Assembly: GCA_905234755.1 (NCBI GenBank) | Contig: CAJOIT010000002.1 | Location: forward strand, 152,405-216,404 | From: an uncultured Bacteroidales bacterium | GTDB taxonomy: Bacteria; Bacteroidota; Bacteroidia; Bacteroidales; ML635J-15 | Length of the DNA stretch: 64,000 nt | Direction: 5' to 3' | Part shown: one piece after another, positions 27,003 to 35,094 of the stretch | Layout of the letters: each line of letters opens with the position of its first letter | Numbering within the stretch: the stretch's first letter is position 1 | Position numbers and translations under genes: made by a program | Notes under the pieces: generated by a model | Told to the model about the DNA's origin: nothing | The model's input: only the letters and a program-made list of their open reading frames with translations | The model's database searches: none

Positions 27003-28682
27003 TTATTTCTTTGGCGAAAGTATCTCGTTGTACCTCTTTTCGTCCTTCAATATCTCAATCGCCGTCTTTACTTCCTCATCGTAGTTAATGCTGAACATTA
27101 TGCTACCCTTCTCGTAGAAGTACCTCGGCATTATGTAGCTTACAATCCACTTTATAACTTCATCCTTATAGCGCTCCAAATCCCTGTCCTTGTCCTGCTT
27201 CAGTTTCGACAAAAGATTCTCGATGTCCTTGGATATGTTGTCGTAATATTTTTCGGTCTTGGCAACCTCGATTAAATCCTCAACGCTTTCCTCTGAGAAC
27301 GACTTGTACTCAAACTTTTCACGCACAAGGAAATCCTTGAAATCCTTGTAGTCGGCATCGGAGAAAACAAACTTTGCAGGGTCATCGCCAATGGATTCGT
27401 GCTTGCTACGATACCAAACCGAATACTTGAAAAACATATCATCAAGCATCAATTGTGTGAGCAAAGTATTTGATATGCTGTCATCAACGACCACATCGGG
27501 TGTAATGCCACCGCCGTCAAACACTTCGCGTTTGTTCTTGGTGTAGAACTTGGAAATCAGCGAATCGGGAACATGTCCTACGCTTCCGTCCTCGTTGCGA
27601 TGCGAATAGTCGAGAGCCTGAATGCAACGACCACTCGGAGTATAGTATTTGGCTGTTGTAACCTTGAGCATTCCGTTGTAGCTAAGATTGCGCGTTGTCT
27701 GCACTAGTCCCTTACCGAAAGTGCGATGCCCGACAACCACGCCTCTATCCAAATCCTGAATGCTTCCAGAAACAATTTCGGATGCCGAAGCCGACATTTC
27801 GTTCACCAGCACTACAATCTTAATGTCCTTGTCAACTGGCTTTGCGGTTGTCTTGTACGACTTGTCCCATTCTGTAACCTTGCCCTTGGTGCTTACAATT
27901 TCCTGACCTGCATCAACGAAAAGATTGCAAATCTTGACAGCCTCAATAAGCAATCCGCCTGGATTTGAACGCAAATCCAACACCAACGATTTGATGTTGT
28001 TCGACTTCTTCATGCTTTCGAGAGCGTCCTGCACTTCTTTTGCAGCGGTGTTGGTAAAACTGCTTAACGCAATATAGCCCACACCTTCGTCAATGATTCC
28101 GTAGTATGGTACTGATGGCAACTTTATTTCCTCGCGTGTTATCTGAAATTCAATGGGTTCGTCCTTGAACATCCTTTGCATCTTCAGCTTCACCTTTGTA
28201 TTAGGCTCACCACGAAGAAGTTCCGAAACCTCATCGGACTTTTTTCCCTTCATCGAATGACCATCAACTTCGAGAATCTTGTCGCCTGCAATTATTCCAG
28301 CCTTGGCTGCCGGTGAATTTTCGTATGGGTCGGTAATCATCACATAGTCGCCATCCTGACGGATAAGCGCACCAATTCCGCCATACTGACCAGTAGTCAT
28401 CAACTTAATGTCCTCAATCTGACTTTCGGGAATGTAAACCGTATATGGGTCAAGACCCTCAAGCATCTTGTCGATGGCAGTCTTGATAAGTTTTTCAGGG
28501 TCAACAGGGTCAACATAATAAAGGTATAGTTCCTTGTAAAGCGAATGGAAAATATCAAGATTCTTTACGCTCTCAAAATTGTAGTCTGTCTTGCCATCTT
28601 CCTGTGCCTGTGTCGGAATTGACACAAAAAGCATAAAAATAGATGCAAAAACCGCCACCAATATATTTTTATATCTTCTCAT
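27003..28682 (-). CDS. S41 family C-terminal processing protease with PDZ domain
   Basis: 559 residues with signal peptide (MRRYKNILVAVFASIFMLFVSIPTQA). A PDZ domain spans about residues 95-180 (GIGALIRQDGDYVMIT, AGIIAGDKILEVDGHSM), followed by the tail-specific protease core with the Ser region VNEMSASASEIVSGSIQD and the Lys in FGKGLVQTTR, i.e. a Ser/Lys dyad. Periplasmic, cleaving C-terminal tails. The ATG overlaps the rnpA stop by 4 bases. A C-terminal helical extension of ~180 residues resembles that of Bacteroidetes CtpA-type proteins. Confidence 0.93.
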   Translation of the reverse strand: MRRYKNILVAVFASIFMLFVSIPTQAQEDGKTDYNFESVKNLDIFHSLYKELYLYYVDPVDPEKLIKTAIDKMLEGLDPYTVYIPESQIEDIKLMTTGQYGGIGALIRQDGDYVMITDPYENSPAAKAGIIAGDKILEVDGHSMKGKKSDEVSELLRGEPNTKVKLKMQRMFKDEPIEFQITREEIKLPSVPYYGIIDEGVGYIALSSFTNTAAKEVQDALESMKKSNNIKSLVLDLRSNPGGLLIEAVKICNLFVDAGQEIVSTKGKVTEWDKSYKTTAKPVDKDIKIVVLVNEMSASASEIVSGSIQDLDRGVVVGHRTFGKGLVQTTRNLSYNGMLKVTTAKYYTPSGRCIQALDYSHRNEDGSVGHVPDSLISKFYTKNKREVFDGGGITPDVVVDDSISNTLLTQLMLDDMFFKYSVWYRSKHESIGDDPAKFVFSDADYKDFKDFLVREKFEYKSFSEESVEDLIEVAKTEKYYDNISKDIENLLSKLKQDKDRDLERYKDEVIKWIVSYIMPRYFYEKGSIMFSINYDEEVKTAIEILKDEKRYNEILSPKK

Positions 28683-29125
28683 AAAATATCAGAAAAAATT
28701 TTGTGTAAAGATAAAACAATTATCCTTTCGATGTCGGAATAATCGTTAATTATATTCGTCTGATACACAAACGCAATGTCGATACATATATTATTCTCGG
28801 CACAATATTTTCTCAAATCCGACAGATTTTTCCTTATTGCCTCGCGCATGCGCCTCTTTATAAGATTTCTATCAACAGCATGACGCAAATATTTCTTTGG
28901 TGCCGACACAAAAATGCGCACCTCGCCTTGTGACGAGGTGGCAGAATATTTTCTATATGTATGCCTAATGTATTCGATATTCGCCTTCCGACCCTTCCTA
29001 AAAAGGTTTTCGATGTCAGTCTTATGCTTCAGCATCGAACTTCTCCTCAAAGTCTGCCGCGAGAAATCGGGGCATCCGTCATTGTTGACGGCTACTACCT
29101 GAGAAGTTTCGGAATCGGATGGCAT
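28679..29125 (-). CDS. rnpA: Ribonuclease P protein component
   Basis: 148 residues. The RNR signature HAVDRNLIKRRMREAIRKN is at ~residues 87-105, and the N-terminal LRRSSMLKHKTDIENLFRKGRK matches the usual RnpA opening. RnpA binds the RNase P RNA and helps process tRNA 5' ends. The first ~25 residues before LRRSSM are longer than usual, so the true start may be internal; 29125 is kept because it lies 15 bases after hemD. Overlaps the S41 gene by ATGA. The yidD gene that commonly follows rnpA is absent here. Confidence 0.85.
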   Translation of the reverse strand: MPSDSETSQVVAVNNDGCPDFSRQTLRRSSMLKHKTDIENLFRKGRKANIEYIRHTYRKYSATSSQGEVRIFVSAPKKYLRHAVDRNLIKRRMREAIRKNLSDLRKYCAENNICIDIAFVYQTNIINDYSDIERIIVLSLHKIFSDIL

Positions 29126-29140
29126 TTCGATGCGGATGTT

Positions 29141-29893
29141 TTATTTTCCGTTGTGCGCCTTGATGAACTTTTCAAGGGCTGCCGGCATCGATGGATTATC
29201 TGCTGTAGGAGCCTTAATGTCAAGACGATAACCAAGTTTTTCAACTGTTTCAGCAGTCGTAGGTCCGAATGCGCCAATGAATACATTCTCCTCATCCTGA
29301 TTGAAGTTCGGGAAGTTCTGCTTAAGCGACATTACTCCTGCCGGGCTGAAAAACAGCACAATGTCATGACCAAGGCTTTCCATGTCGGACATATTGGAAC
29401 TTACTGTGCGGTACAAAACTGCAATGTCGTATGCAATCTTAGCCTCATCGAGCTTTTCTGGAATGTCCTGTTTGTGCACATCGCTAAGAGGAACAAGGTA
29501 CTTGTCCTCTGGGAACTTCTGTACCTGCTGCATGAGATTTGCCAAAGTTCCGTTTCCATAGAAGATCTTGCGCTTGCGGTAAGTTACATACTTCTGGAGA
29601 TAGAAGGCTATCGACTCCGATATGCAAAAGTACTTCCTGTTGTCGTTAGTTGGAACCCTCAATTCTTCGCACATCCTAAAATAGTGATCTACTCCATGAC
29701 GACTATTGAAAATAACCGACATGTAGTCAGCGAGGTTTATCTTTTGGGTACGGAATTCCTTTGATGGAACGCCTTCAACTTTTACGAAAGGACGGAAATC
29801 AATCTTAATGTTGTATTTTTTTGCAATATCATAGTATGGCGACTTGTCTGTCTCAGGCTTTGGCTGCGATACTAACACGCTTTTAATTTTCAT
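29141..29893 (-). CDS. hemD: Uroporphyrinogen-III synthase (HemD family)
   Basis: 250 residues. The two-lobed HemD fold is recognisable from VLVSQPKP, a region VIFNSRHGVDHYF, and C-terminal VLFFSPAGVMSL and IGAFGPTTAETVEKLGY. It closes hydroxymethylbilane to uroporphyrinogen III in tetrapyrrole synthesis. HemD sequences are weakly conserved, but these motifs and the DUF4271-hemD-rnpA order are typical of Bacteroidetes. A ~45-base gap separates it from the DUF4271 gene. Confidence 0.88.
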   Translation of the reverse strand: MKIKSVLVSQPKPETDKSPYYDIAKKYNIKIDFRPFVKVEGVPSKEFRTQKINLADYMSVIFNSRHGVDHYFRMCEELRVPTNDNRKYFCISESIAFYLQKYVTYRKRKIFYGNGTLANLMQQVQKFPEDKYLVPLSDVHKQDIPEKLDEAKIAYDIAVLYRTVSSNMSDMESLGHDIVLFFSPAGVMSLKQNFPNFNQDEENVFIGAFGPTTAETVEKLGYRLDIKAPTADNPSMPAALEKFIKAHNGK

Positions 29894-29938
29894 TGTAAAC
29901 TCCTATAAATTATATTATTACAATCTACTCTCCCGAAG

Positions 29939-30619
29939 TTAAAATGCCAATTTGACAACTATCAAAACAGGCAAAACTTCGAGGGCGCAAAAATACAAAA
30001 TTGAGTGATGATTCAAAAATTTATTTTTCACTAAATGGAAAAAAAATGTCACGAACTGGAAACCGACAAGTATGACAACAGATGCAAATGCTATATATAT
30101 AAGTATCTTTGCTGTTCCTACATTAACAAATGGGCAAAATGCAAAAAGAGGAAGAAATACGAGAGAAAGAACTCTTTCGGTATCAAGAATCATTGTATTG
30201 TAAATCGCAGCATATTTCTCCATTCTAAACAAAAAGCCAAAAAATAGGTTTATAAGACCTCTCGAAAAATTGTAAGCTGAAAATAAGAGAAATACATAAA
30301 GCATTGTCTTCCACTCTTTTCCATATTCAAGGCCAATTGTGGTCAGTCCCGAATAGCATATTGTAGCGAAAAGCATCGTAGAAATCGACAGAAGGGATAT
30401 TATTATTGTTACTGCTTCGAGAGAAGAAACTTCGGTGGGCTTGGAAATTTCTCTGCCCGAAAAGTTTTCTACGAACATCCTATACAGCACCATACGATAG
30501 AAATCGGGATATTTCAAGCGCACAGCGACAATAAGGATTAAAATTATTACCGATGCAATTAGGATTAAAGAAGCATTCCAATCCTTTATCCTGTCAATAA
30601 CTGGCATCAGCCCTTCCAT
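29939..30619 (-). CDS. DUF4271 integral membrane protein
   Basis: 226 residues with about six membrane segments (for example WNASLILIASVIILILIVAVR, AVTIIISLLSISTMLFA, SVVILVGFQFVTFF). Start is preceded by a coiled-coil gene 6 bases upstream. The position directly before hemD and the topology match DUF4271 proteins of Bacteroidetes. Function unknown. Confidence 0.8.
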   Translation of the reverse strand: MEGLMPVIDRIKDWNASLILIASVIILILIVAVRLKYPDFYRMVLYRMFVENFSGREISKPTEVSSLEAVTIIISLLSISTMLFATICYSGLTTIGLEYGKEWKTMLYVFLLFSAYNFSRGLINLFFGFLFRMEKYAAIYNTMILDTERVLSLVFLPLFAFCPFVNVGTAKILIYIAFASVVILVGFQFVTFFFHLVKNKFLNHHSILYFCALEVLPVLIVVKLAF

Positions 30620-30625
30620 GACCTG

Positions 30626-31510
30626 CTACTTTTCTATCAGGAACGAACTTTCGCCAATCTTGTTTCCATCCATGTACAGGCTAACCAAATACTTGCCAAC
30701 GCTTAACGTCTCGGTTACCTTGTGATAAATAGACACATCCAGAGCCTGATTATCATAGGTTATGTTTCGGGAATCGGTGTACGCAAGTTGAGTATCACCA
30801 GCCGTGAATGTTGAGCCTGAAGATATTAGGAATCCATCAGGACGCGTTATTCGCAAATATACGGTCTTTTGTCCGCTCGAAGCCAACTTATTGGCAGAAA
30901 GTGTAAAGTTTATCTTCAGTTTTTCAATTTTACCCGACTTGTTGGTTTCTTTGTCGCGACCATTCAGGAATACCACGCTAATATGAGAAGCATTCACAAT
31001 ACTTGCATCCTCTATGGTAGTAAGCAATTCCGTATTGCGGTCAACAAGTTCATCGTTTTCCGACTTGTACCTGTCGTTTTCGGTTTTCACCATTTCGTTT
31101 TCAGCGACAAGTTGCTGATTCAAGGTATTAAGACTATCAATCTGATAAACGTAATGCTTCATTATGCTACGCAATGTACCAAGCTCCTCCTCATACTTCT
31201 TCTTCATTCCAGCCGCCCAATTCTTGGTCTTGTCGAGTTCCTCAATCAACATCACAATCTCCTGCTTGCGACCATTGATTTCTGCATTGAGGCTGTCGTT
31301 TGTCGTCTCAAGCCCGTTGTACTGGTCAAGTAGATTCGAGAACTCGGCCTTTATCTTGTCGCGCTCGCTAGTGGTTTCGACATTCACCACTGTTATCTGC
31401 TCCTTCTCCTTCGAGGTCTTGTAGAGCAAGTAGCCAAGCACAATCACTGCCACGAGCATTACCGACACCAGTCCGATAAGCACTTTTGTTGTTATGTCAT
31501 TCTTTTCCAT
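30626..31510 (-). CDS. Membrane-anchored coiled-coil protein
   Basis: 294 residues from ATG 31510; a TTG three codons upstream would leave almost no leader after the predicted promoter. One N-terminal membrane segment (VLIGLVSVMLVAVIVLGYLLY), then a coiled coil over about residues 45-165 rich in Glu/Lys/Asn heptads, then a C-terminal beta domain (VYLRITRPDGFLISSG) of ~120 residues. Single-pass inner-membrane protein with periplasmic body. It heads the run DUF4271-hemD-rnpA-S41-trpS, all closely spaced. I do not recognise a named family. Confidence 0.7.
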   Translation of the reverse strand: MEKNDITTKVLIGLVSVMLVAVIVLGYLLYKTSKEKEQITVVNVETTSERDKIKAEFSNLLDQYNGLETTNDSLNAEINGRKQEIVMLIEELDKTKNWAAGMKKKYEEELGTLRSIMKHYVYQIDSLNTLNQQLVAENEMVKTENDRYKSENDELVDRNTELLTTIEDASIVNASHISVVFLNGRDKETNKSGKIEKLKINFTLSANKLASSGQKTVYLRITRPDGFLISSGSTFTAGDTQLAYTDSRNITYDNQALDVSIYHKVTETLSVGKYLVSLYMDGNKIGESSFLIEK

Positions 31511-31530
31511 CGTTGACAAATTTTAGGTCA

Positions 31531-31538
31531 CAAAATTA
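31531..31538 (-). promoter_or_regulatory. -7 promoter element for the coiled-coil/DUF4271/hemD run
   Basis: Minus-strand TAATTTTG, 21 bases before the ATG at 31510. Matches TAnnTTTG. Confidence 0.55.
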
Positions 31539-31611
31539 TATATTATTTCACAACCGTTACCTATGTTTTAATACTATATATTGACAGATGAAAGTTAACT
31601 ATGGTGCGCAA

Positions 31612-31635
31612 GGCTTACGCCGTTTCTATGTTTCA
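31612..31635 (-). repeat. GAAAC mini-hairpin repeat, copy 4 (short)
   Basis: Minus strand reads TTGAAACATAGAAAC followed by GGC-GTAA-GCC (31612-31621). A four-base GNRA-like loop replaces the usual GNA triloop. Lies 3' of lysC. Confidence 0.65.
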
Positions 31636-31694
31636 AGTCTTGCTGTCTAACAGCCTTTCTGACTGTTCTTCCGCAGGACTGCCAGACATTTTCC

Positions 31695-32945
31695 CTACTC
31701 TATCACGAATCTTGCCGTCTTACGGCTCTTCTGAGTCATGTAAACCTTATGCCCCGAAATCATGCGGTTGATGGCTTCATCGGTGTAGTAACGGATAGTA
31801 ATAAGCTGCAGATTTTCGTTGTACTTCACAAAATATTCCTTTTGCAAATCGGCGACAAGAGCATCGAAATTGCGGTTGTTTGCATCAATGGATGCCGAAA
31901 AGTCGATAGCGGAATTCTGCATCACATTCACCTTCACCTTGTACTTGGCGAACAGTCCGAAAATGTTGCTCATGTTCTCTTCAACGATGAACGAAAAGTC
32001 TTTTGGCGATATGGAAATCAGCACCTGATTCTGCTTCAGGATATATACTGGCACAAGGTCGAGGGCATAGTCCAGCTTTCGGATTACAGTTCCTTTTGCC
32101 GATGGGTCCTTAAACGAGCGTACATACAGCGGAATGTTCTTGTTCTCGATAGGCTTGATGGTCTTCGGATGGATGACCTTTGCTCCGTAGAAAGCAAGTT
32201 CGATGGCTTCGTGGAACGAGATTTCGTCCAACTTCTCGGCAAAGTCGCACCAAGCAGGGTCAGCGTTCATAATGCCTGGCACATCCTTCCAGATTGTAAC
32301 GCTTTCGGCATCAATGATATGTGCAATCGACGAGGCAGAGTAGTCCGAACCCTCGCGTCCGAGCGTGGTGGTGTGATGGCTGATGTCGCTACCGATGAAG
32401 CCCTGCGTTACAAAAACATTGTTGTTTGCATCCGAAAATGCCTTGCGCACCTTCTTTTCCGACAGTTTCCAGTCGATTTTCGCATCGCGGAAATTGGAGT
32501 CGGTAACAAGGTAGCGGCGTATGTCGATGAATTTGTTCTGTTTTCCTCGATAGCGCAGGTATTCAGAGAAAATGGTAGTGCTGAGCAGTTCACCGTACGA
32601 AACAATTGAGTCGTACTCGAAGTCGTAGTCGTCGGTAGGAATGCCGTCAATGCGCTCTGCAATTTCCTCGAAAAGCACATCCAACTTCTTGCATACCGAT
32701 TCGGTTTTTCCTCCAAAGGCTTCGTTTGCATAGTCGTAATGGAACTTTTTGATGTTCTCAAACTCCACAGTTTTCTGCTCGTCACCATTGAAATAATAGT
32801 TTACAAGCTTTTCCAAATGATTGGTAGTCTTGTCGATTGCCGATACTACTATTACGAGTTCGTTTTCACCGCTTACGATATTGTAAACATTCTCTATTGC
32901 CTGTGGTGTCTTTACCGATGCACCGCCAAATTTATATACCTTCAT
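31695..32945 (-). CDS. lysC: Aspartate kinase
   Basis: 416 residues from ATG 32945; a longer in-frame start at 32999 reads through the GAAAC repeat and is rejected. Catalyses ATP-dependent phosphorylation of aspartate, the first step towards Lys, Thr and Met. Motifs: VYKFGGASVKTPQAIENV at the N-terminus, GREGSDYSAS and IWKDVPGIMNADPAW. ACT-type regulatory region at the C-terminus (QNQVLISISPKDFSF, NVMQNSAIDFSAS) suggests feedback control by an amino acid. Predicted leader of ~70 bases contains two mini-hairpins instead of a recognisable riboswitch. Confidence 0.93.
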   Translation of the reverse strand: MKVYKFGGASVKTPQAIENVYNIVSGENELVIVVSAIDKTTNHLEKLVNYYFNGDEQKTVEFENIKKFHYDYANEAFGGKTESVCKKLDVLFEEIAERIDGIPTDDYDFEYDSIVSYGELLSTTIFSEYLRYRGKQNKFIDIRRYLVTDSNFRDAKIDWKLSEKKVRKAFSDANNNVFVTQGFIGSDISHHTTTLGREGSDYSASSIAHIIDAESVTIWKDVPGIMNADPAWCDFAEKLDEISFHEAIELAFYGAKVIHPKTIKPIENKNIPLYVRSFKDPSAKGTVIRKLDYALDLVPVYILKQNQVLISISPKDFSFIVEENMSNIFGLFAKYKVKVNVMQNSAIDFSASIDANNRNFDALVADLQKEYFVKYNENLQLITIRYYTDEAINRMISGHKVYMTQKSRKTARFVIE

Positions 32946-32950
32946 AAGTT

Positions 32951-33015
32951 TTAATGTTTCAATGGCTTCGCCGTTTCTAAGTTTCAATGTGCTTCGCACG
33001 TTTCTAAGTTCCTAG
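32951..33015 (-). repeat. GAAAC mini-hairpin repeat, copy 5, in the lysC leader
   Basis: Minus strand: TTAGAAAC units with GTGC-GAA-GCAC (32989-32999) and GGC-GAA-GCC (32964-32972). Both have GAA loops but unrelated outer pairs. The repeat lies between the predicted -7 element (33026-33033) and the lysC ATG, so it should be transcribed as the 5' leader. Confidence 0.8.
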
Positions 33016-33025
33016 TTTTATGCCA

Positions 33026-33033
33026 CAAAAATA
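33026..33033 (-). promoter_or_regulatory. -7 promoter element for lysC
   Basis: Minus-strand TATTTTTG, ~80 bases upstream of the lysC ATG. Matches TAnnTTTG; no TTTG at -33 seen. Confidence 0.5.
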
Positions 33034-33223
33034 AGATTGTTTTTTATCCTTACAACTACTAAAACTAAAACATTATTCACAACCATTTGATAATAAAACA
33101 CTTTTAGGAGAGGTAATGGCAAAAATTAGTCTAATGTTATGAATTTATTGAATCTACCTTAATTCGTTGTATCTTTCGATGCAATATATTTTTTGATTTT
33201 TTCAATGAACAAGCGGGCTGATT

Positions 33224-33547
33224 CTAAGATTCATACAGCAATTGTTTGTCTCGTTCAACATTATGGAAAAACATCGCATGCCTACCATTATACCAATCGT
33301 TTTTGGTATAAGTCTGTACACTGAAATACTGCCACAAATCGAAACCACATTCCATAATGGGATATGCGTATTTGTCAAAATCATCTGCTTCTTTTTGTGG
33401 CTTGTCAAGCAGCAACAGCATGTCCCAATCGCTATCGTCACGATAATCGCCACGAGCACGGGAGCCATAAAGATAGAGAGCACTACCCTTGGGCAATACT
33501 TTGCTTGCTACCTGCTTTATGCTGTCTATGACACTATTCCTTACCAT
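33224..33547 (-). CDS. MNT-type nucleotidyltransferase domain protein
   Basis: 107 residues from ATG 33547; an in-frame start at 33709 would precede the promoter element and is rejected. The polymerase-beta-like motif YLYGSRARGDYRDDSDWDMLLL carries the Gly-Ser and Asp-x-Asp residues that bind metal and NTP. Such minimal nucleotidyltransferases usually pair with a HEPN-domain partner as a toxin-antitoxin or tRNA/protein-modifying module, but no partner is seen on either side. Possibly an orphan antitoxin or the remnant of a pair. Confidence 0.8.
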   Translation of the reverse strand: MVRNSVIDSIKQVASKVLPKGSALYLYGSRARGDYRDDSDWDMLLLLDKPQKEADDFDKYAYPIMECGFDLWQYFSVQTYTKNDWYNGRHAMFFHNVERDKQLLYES

Positions 33548-33565
33548 TGCTTTTCGTTTGTGTTG

Positions 33566-33573
33566 CAAACATA
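33566..33573 (-). promoter_or_regulatory. -7 promoter element for the nucleotidyltransferase gene
   Basis: Minus-strand TATGTTTG, 19 bases before the ATG at 33547; matches TAnnTTTG and supports the short start. Confidence 0.5.
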
Positions 33574-33756
33574 TATAAAAATTACGATTTATATGCCAGT
33601 ATAATAAAGAAAATTCATTGTTGACAATCAAATAGTTGTAATTTTTCTTTAGATGACAAGATTCCAGATTATCCGTTGCTAACTCAATTCTCAAACCACT
33701 TAGCAACAAGTTGAATTATTAGCTAGCATAGAAATTCTTTGCAAGCGCCAAAGACA

Positions 33757-33816
33757 ACAAAAAAATGCGCACTCCATTGCGCACATTTTGCAAAATATTG
33801 CGCAGTTTATTGCGCA
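33757..33816 (-). terminator. Terminator and TGCGCA array after the AI-2E permease gene
   Basis: The 316-base gap here holds four TGCGCA palindromes at 33766, 33778, 33799 and 33811, spaced 12, 21 and 12 bases. On the minus strand the last pair folds as TGCGCA-ATGGAG-TGCGCA followed by TTTTTTT, a good terminator for the permease gene. The rest of the gap shows nothing else I can support. Confidence 0.6.
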
Positions 33817-33863
33817 GCTTACTAAAGCATGAAACGCTCAAACTGCTAAATTCTCAACTGAAT

Positions 33864-35087
33864 TTATTCCTTTTTGTCCACAGTTGTCTGCTTGTTTGGT
33901 CTTCTCCTATAGTGCCGTCTGTTCGGACGCTTCTGGACTGAGGCTCCGTTTGTAATTTCCTTTGTTTTCTGCGGTTTTTCATCGTCGATGCCACGCGTAA
34001 GCTTGCGGACAATCTTGTACTCCGACAGAAATTCCTTCGCCACCACGCGCAACACGGTATAGACGGGGATTGCAAGCATCATTCCCACAATGCCATAGAG
34101 CGTTCCTGCCACAATTATCACAATGAAAATCTCGAGCGGATGGGCGTTTACGCTGCGCGAATAGAAGAATGGCTGGAAGACAAAGTCATCAATCAGCCTT
34201 ACAACAACAACCGTTATCAGCAAGCCGTAAATCTGCGGCATAGTGTAGGTGTAGAAGTCGAGGTTCACATTGGCGGCACCAATGAAAGCGATTCCGATTG
34301 CCGCACCAATCCACGGCCCGATGTACGGGATTATGTTGAGGAATCCGCAGAGCATACCAATCAGCAGCGAAAGTCCAAAGTTCTGTCCGCAAATCAGCAT
34401 TCCGATGGTTATCAATGTCGTAACCGACAGCATCTCGAAGAAAATACCGTGCAGGTAGTTCTTGATGAGCTTCGGAAGCTTGTCGAGGATATGGGTTGCC
34501 TTTTCCTCGTAGCGAGTTGGCACAAGCGCCATAATCAGGCTGCGGAAAAGTTTGGTCTCCTTGAGGAAGAAATAGGTGAAGAATGTTATCGAAAACAGCG
34601 ACAAAAACAGCGCGATGGCAGTGCTTCCAAGGTTGCCGGCAATGTTGCCGAGCGCCGAGAAATTGATTACATCCTTTACATTGTCGATAACTACCTCTTC
34701 GGTCGAAAATTCGGGCATTCCGAAGACGGGGTACGAGCGGACAAACTCGTCGATTTTCTGTATAGGCTGGCTCAGACCTGCCTGCAGGCTTTCGATGTCG
34801 ATGTTCTGGAACTGCGCTATCTGCGAGCCTACAAACGGAATCGTCAGCACAACGAACAGCACCAGCACGCCCCATATAAGTATGGTGGTTATCATTGCCG
34901 ACACCCAGCGTGGCATCTGGAAGCGTCCGAAGTGAATCTTGTCGAGAAGCTTGACGATTGGACTCGAAATCGCTGCAATGAAACCCGAAATCAGCAGCCA
35001 CCACACTATGTTGGAAAAATATATGCAGAACAGCACCAGTATTGCTGCGCCAATAAGTCCTATGATATATTTGCGGTATTTCTCCAA
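33864..35087 (-). CDS. AI-2E (YdiK/PerM) family permease
   Basis: 407 residues with about eight membrane segments and the family pattern: paired N-terminal helices (YIIGLIGAAILVLFCIYF, IVWWLLISGFIAAISSPIV), a periplasmic loop, then LLIGMLCGFLNIIPYIGPWIGAAIGI, the diagnostic motif. A basic, Arg-rich tail (RPNRRHYRRRPN) is at the C-terminus. Relatives have been proposed as autoinducer-2 exporters or Na/H antiporters; substrate cannot be told. Starts 7 bases after the thioredoxin-like lipoprotein. Confidence 0.88.
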   Translation of the reverse strand: MEKYRKYIIGLIGAAILVLFCIYFSNIVWWLLISGFIAAISSPIVKLLDKIHFGRFQMPRWVSAMITTILIWGVLVLFVVLTIPFVGSQIAQFQNIDIESLQAGLSQPIQKIDEFVRSYPVFGMPEFSTEEVVIDNVKDVINFSALGNIAGNLGSTAIALFLSLFSITFFTYFFLKETKLFRSLIMALVPTRYEEKATHILDKLPKLIKNYLHGIFFEMLSVTTLITIGMLICGQNFGLSLLIGMLCGFLNIIPYIGPWIGAAIGIAFIGAANVNLDFYTYTMPQIYGLLITVVVVRLIDDFVFQPFFYSRSVNAHPLEIFIVIIVAGTLYGIVGMMLAIPVYTVLRVVAKEFLSEYKIVRKLTRGIDDEKPQKTKEITNGASVQKRPNRRHYRRRPNKQTTVDKKE

Positions 35088-35094
35088 AATAATC

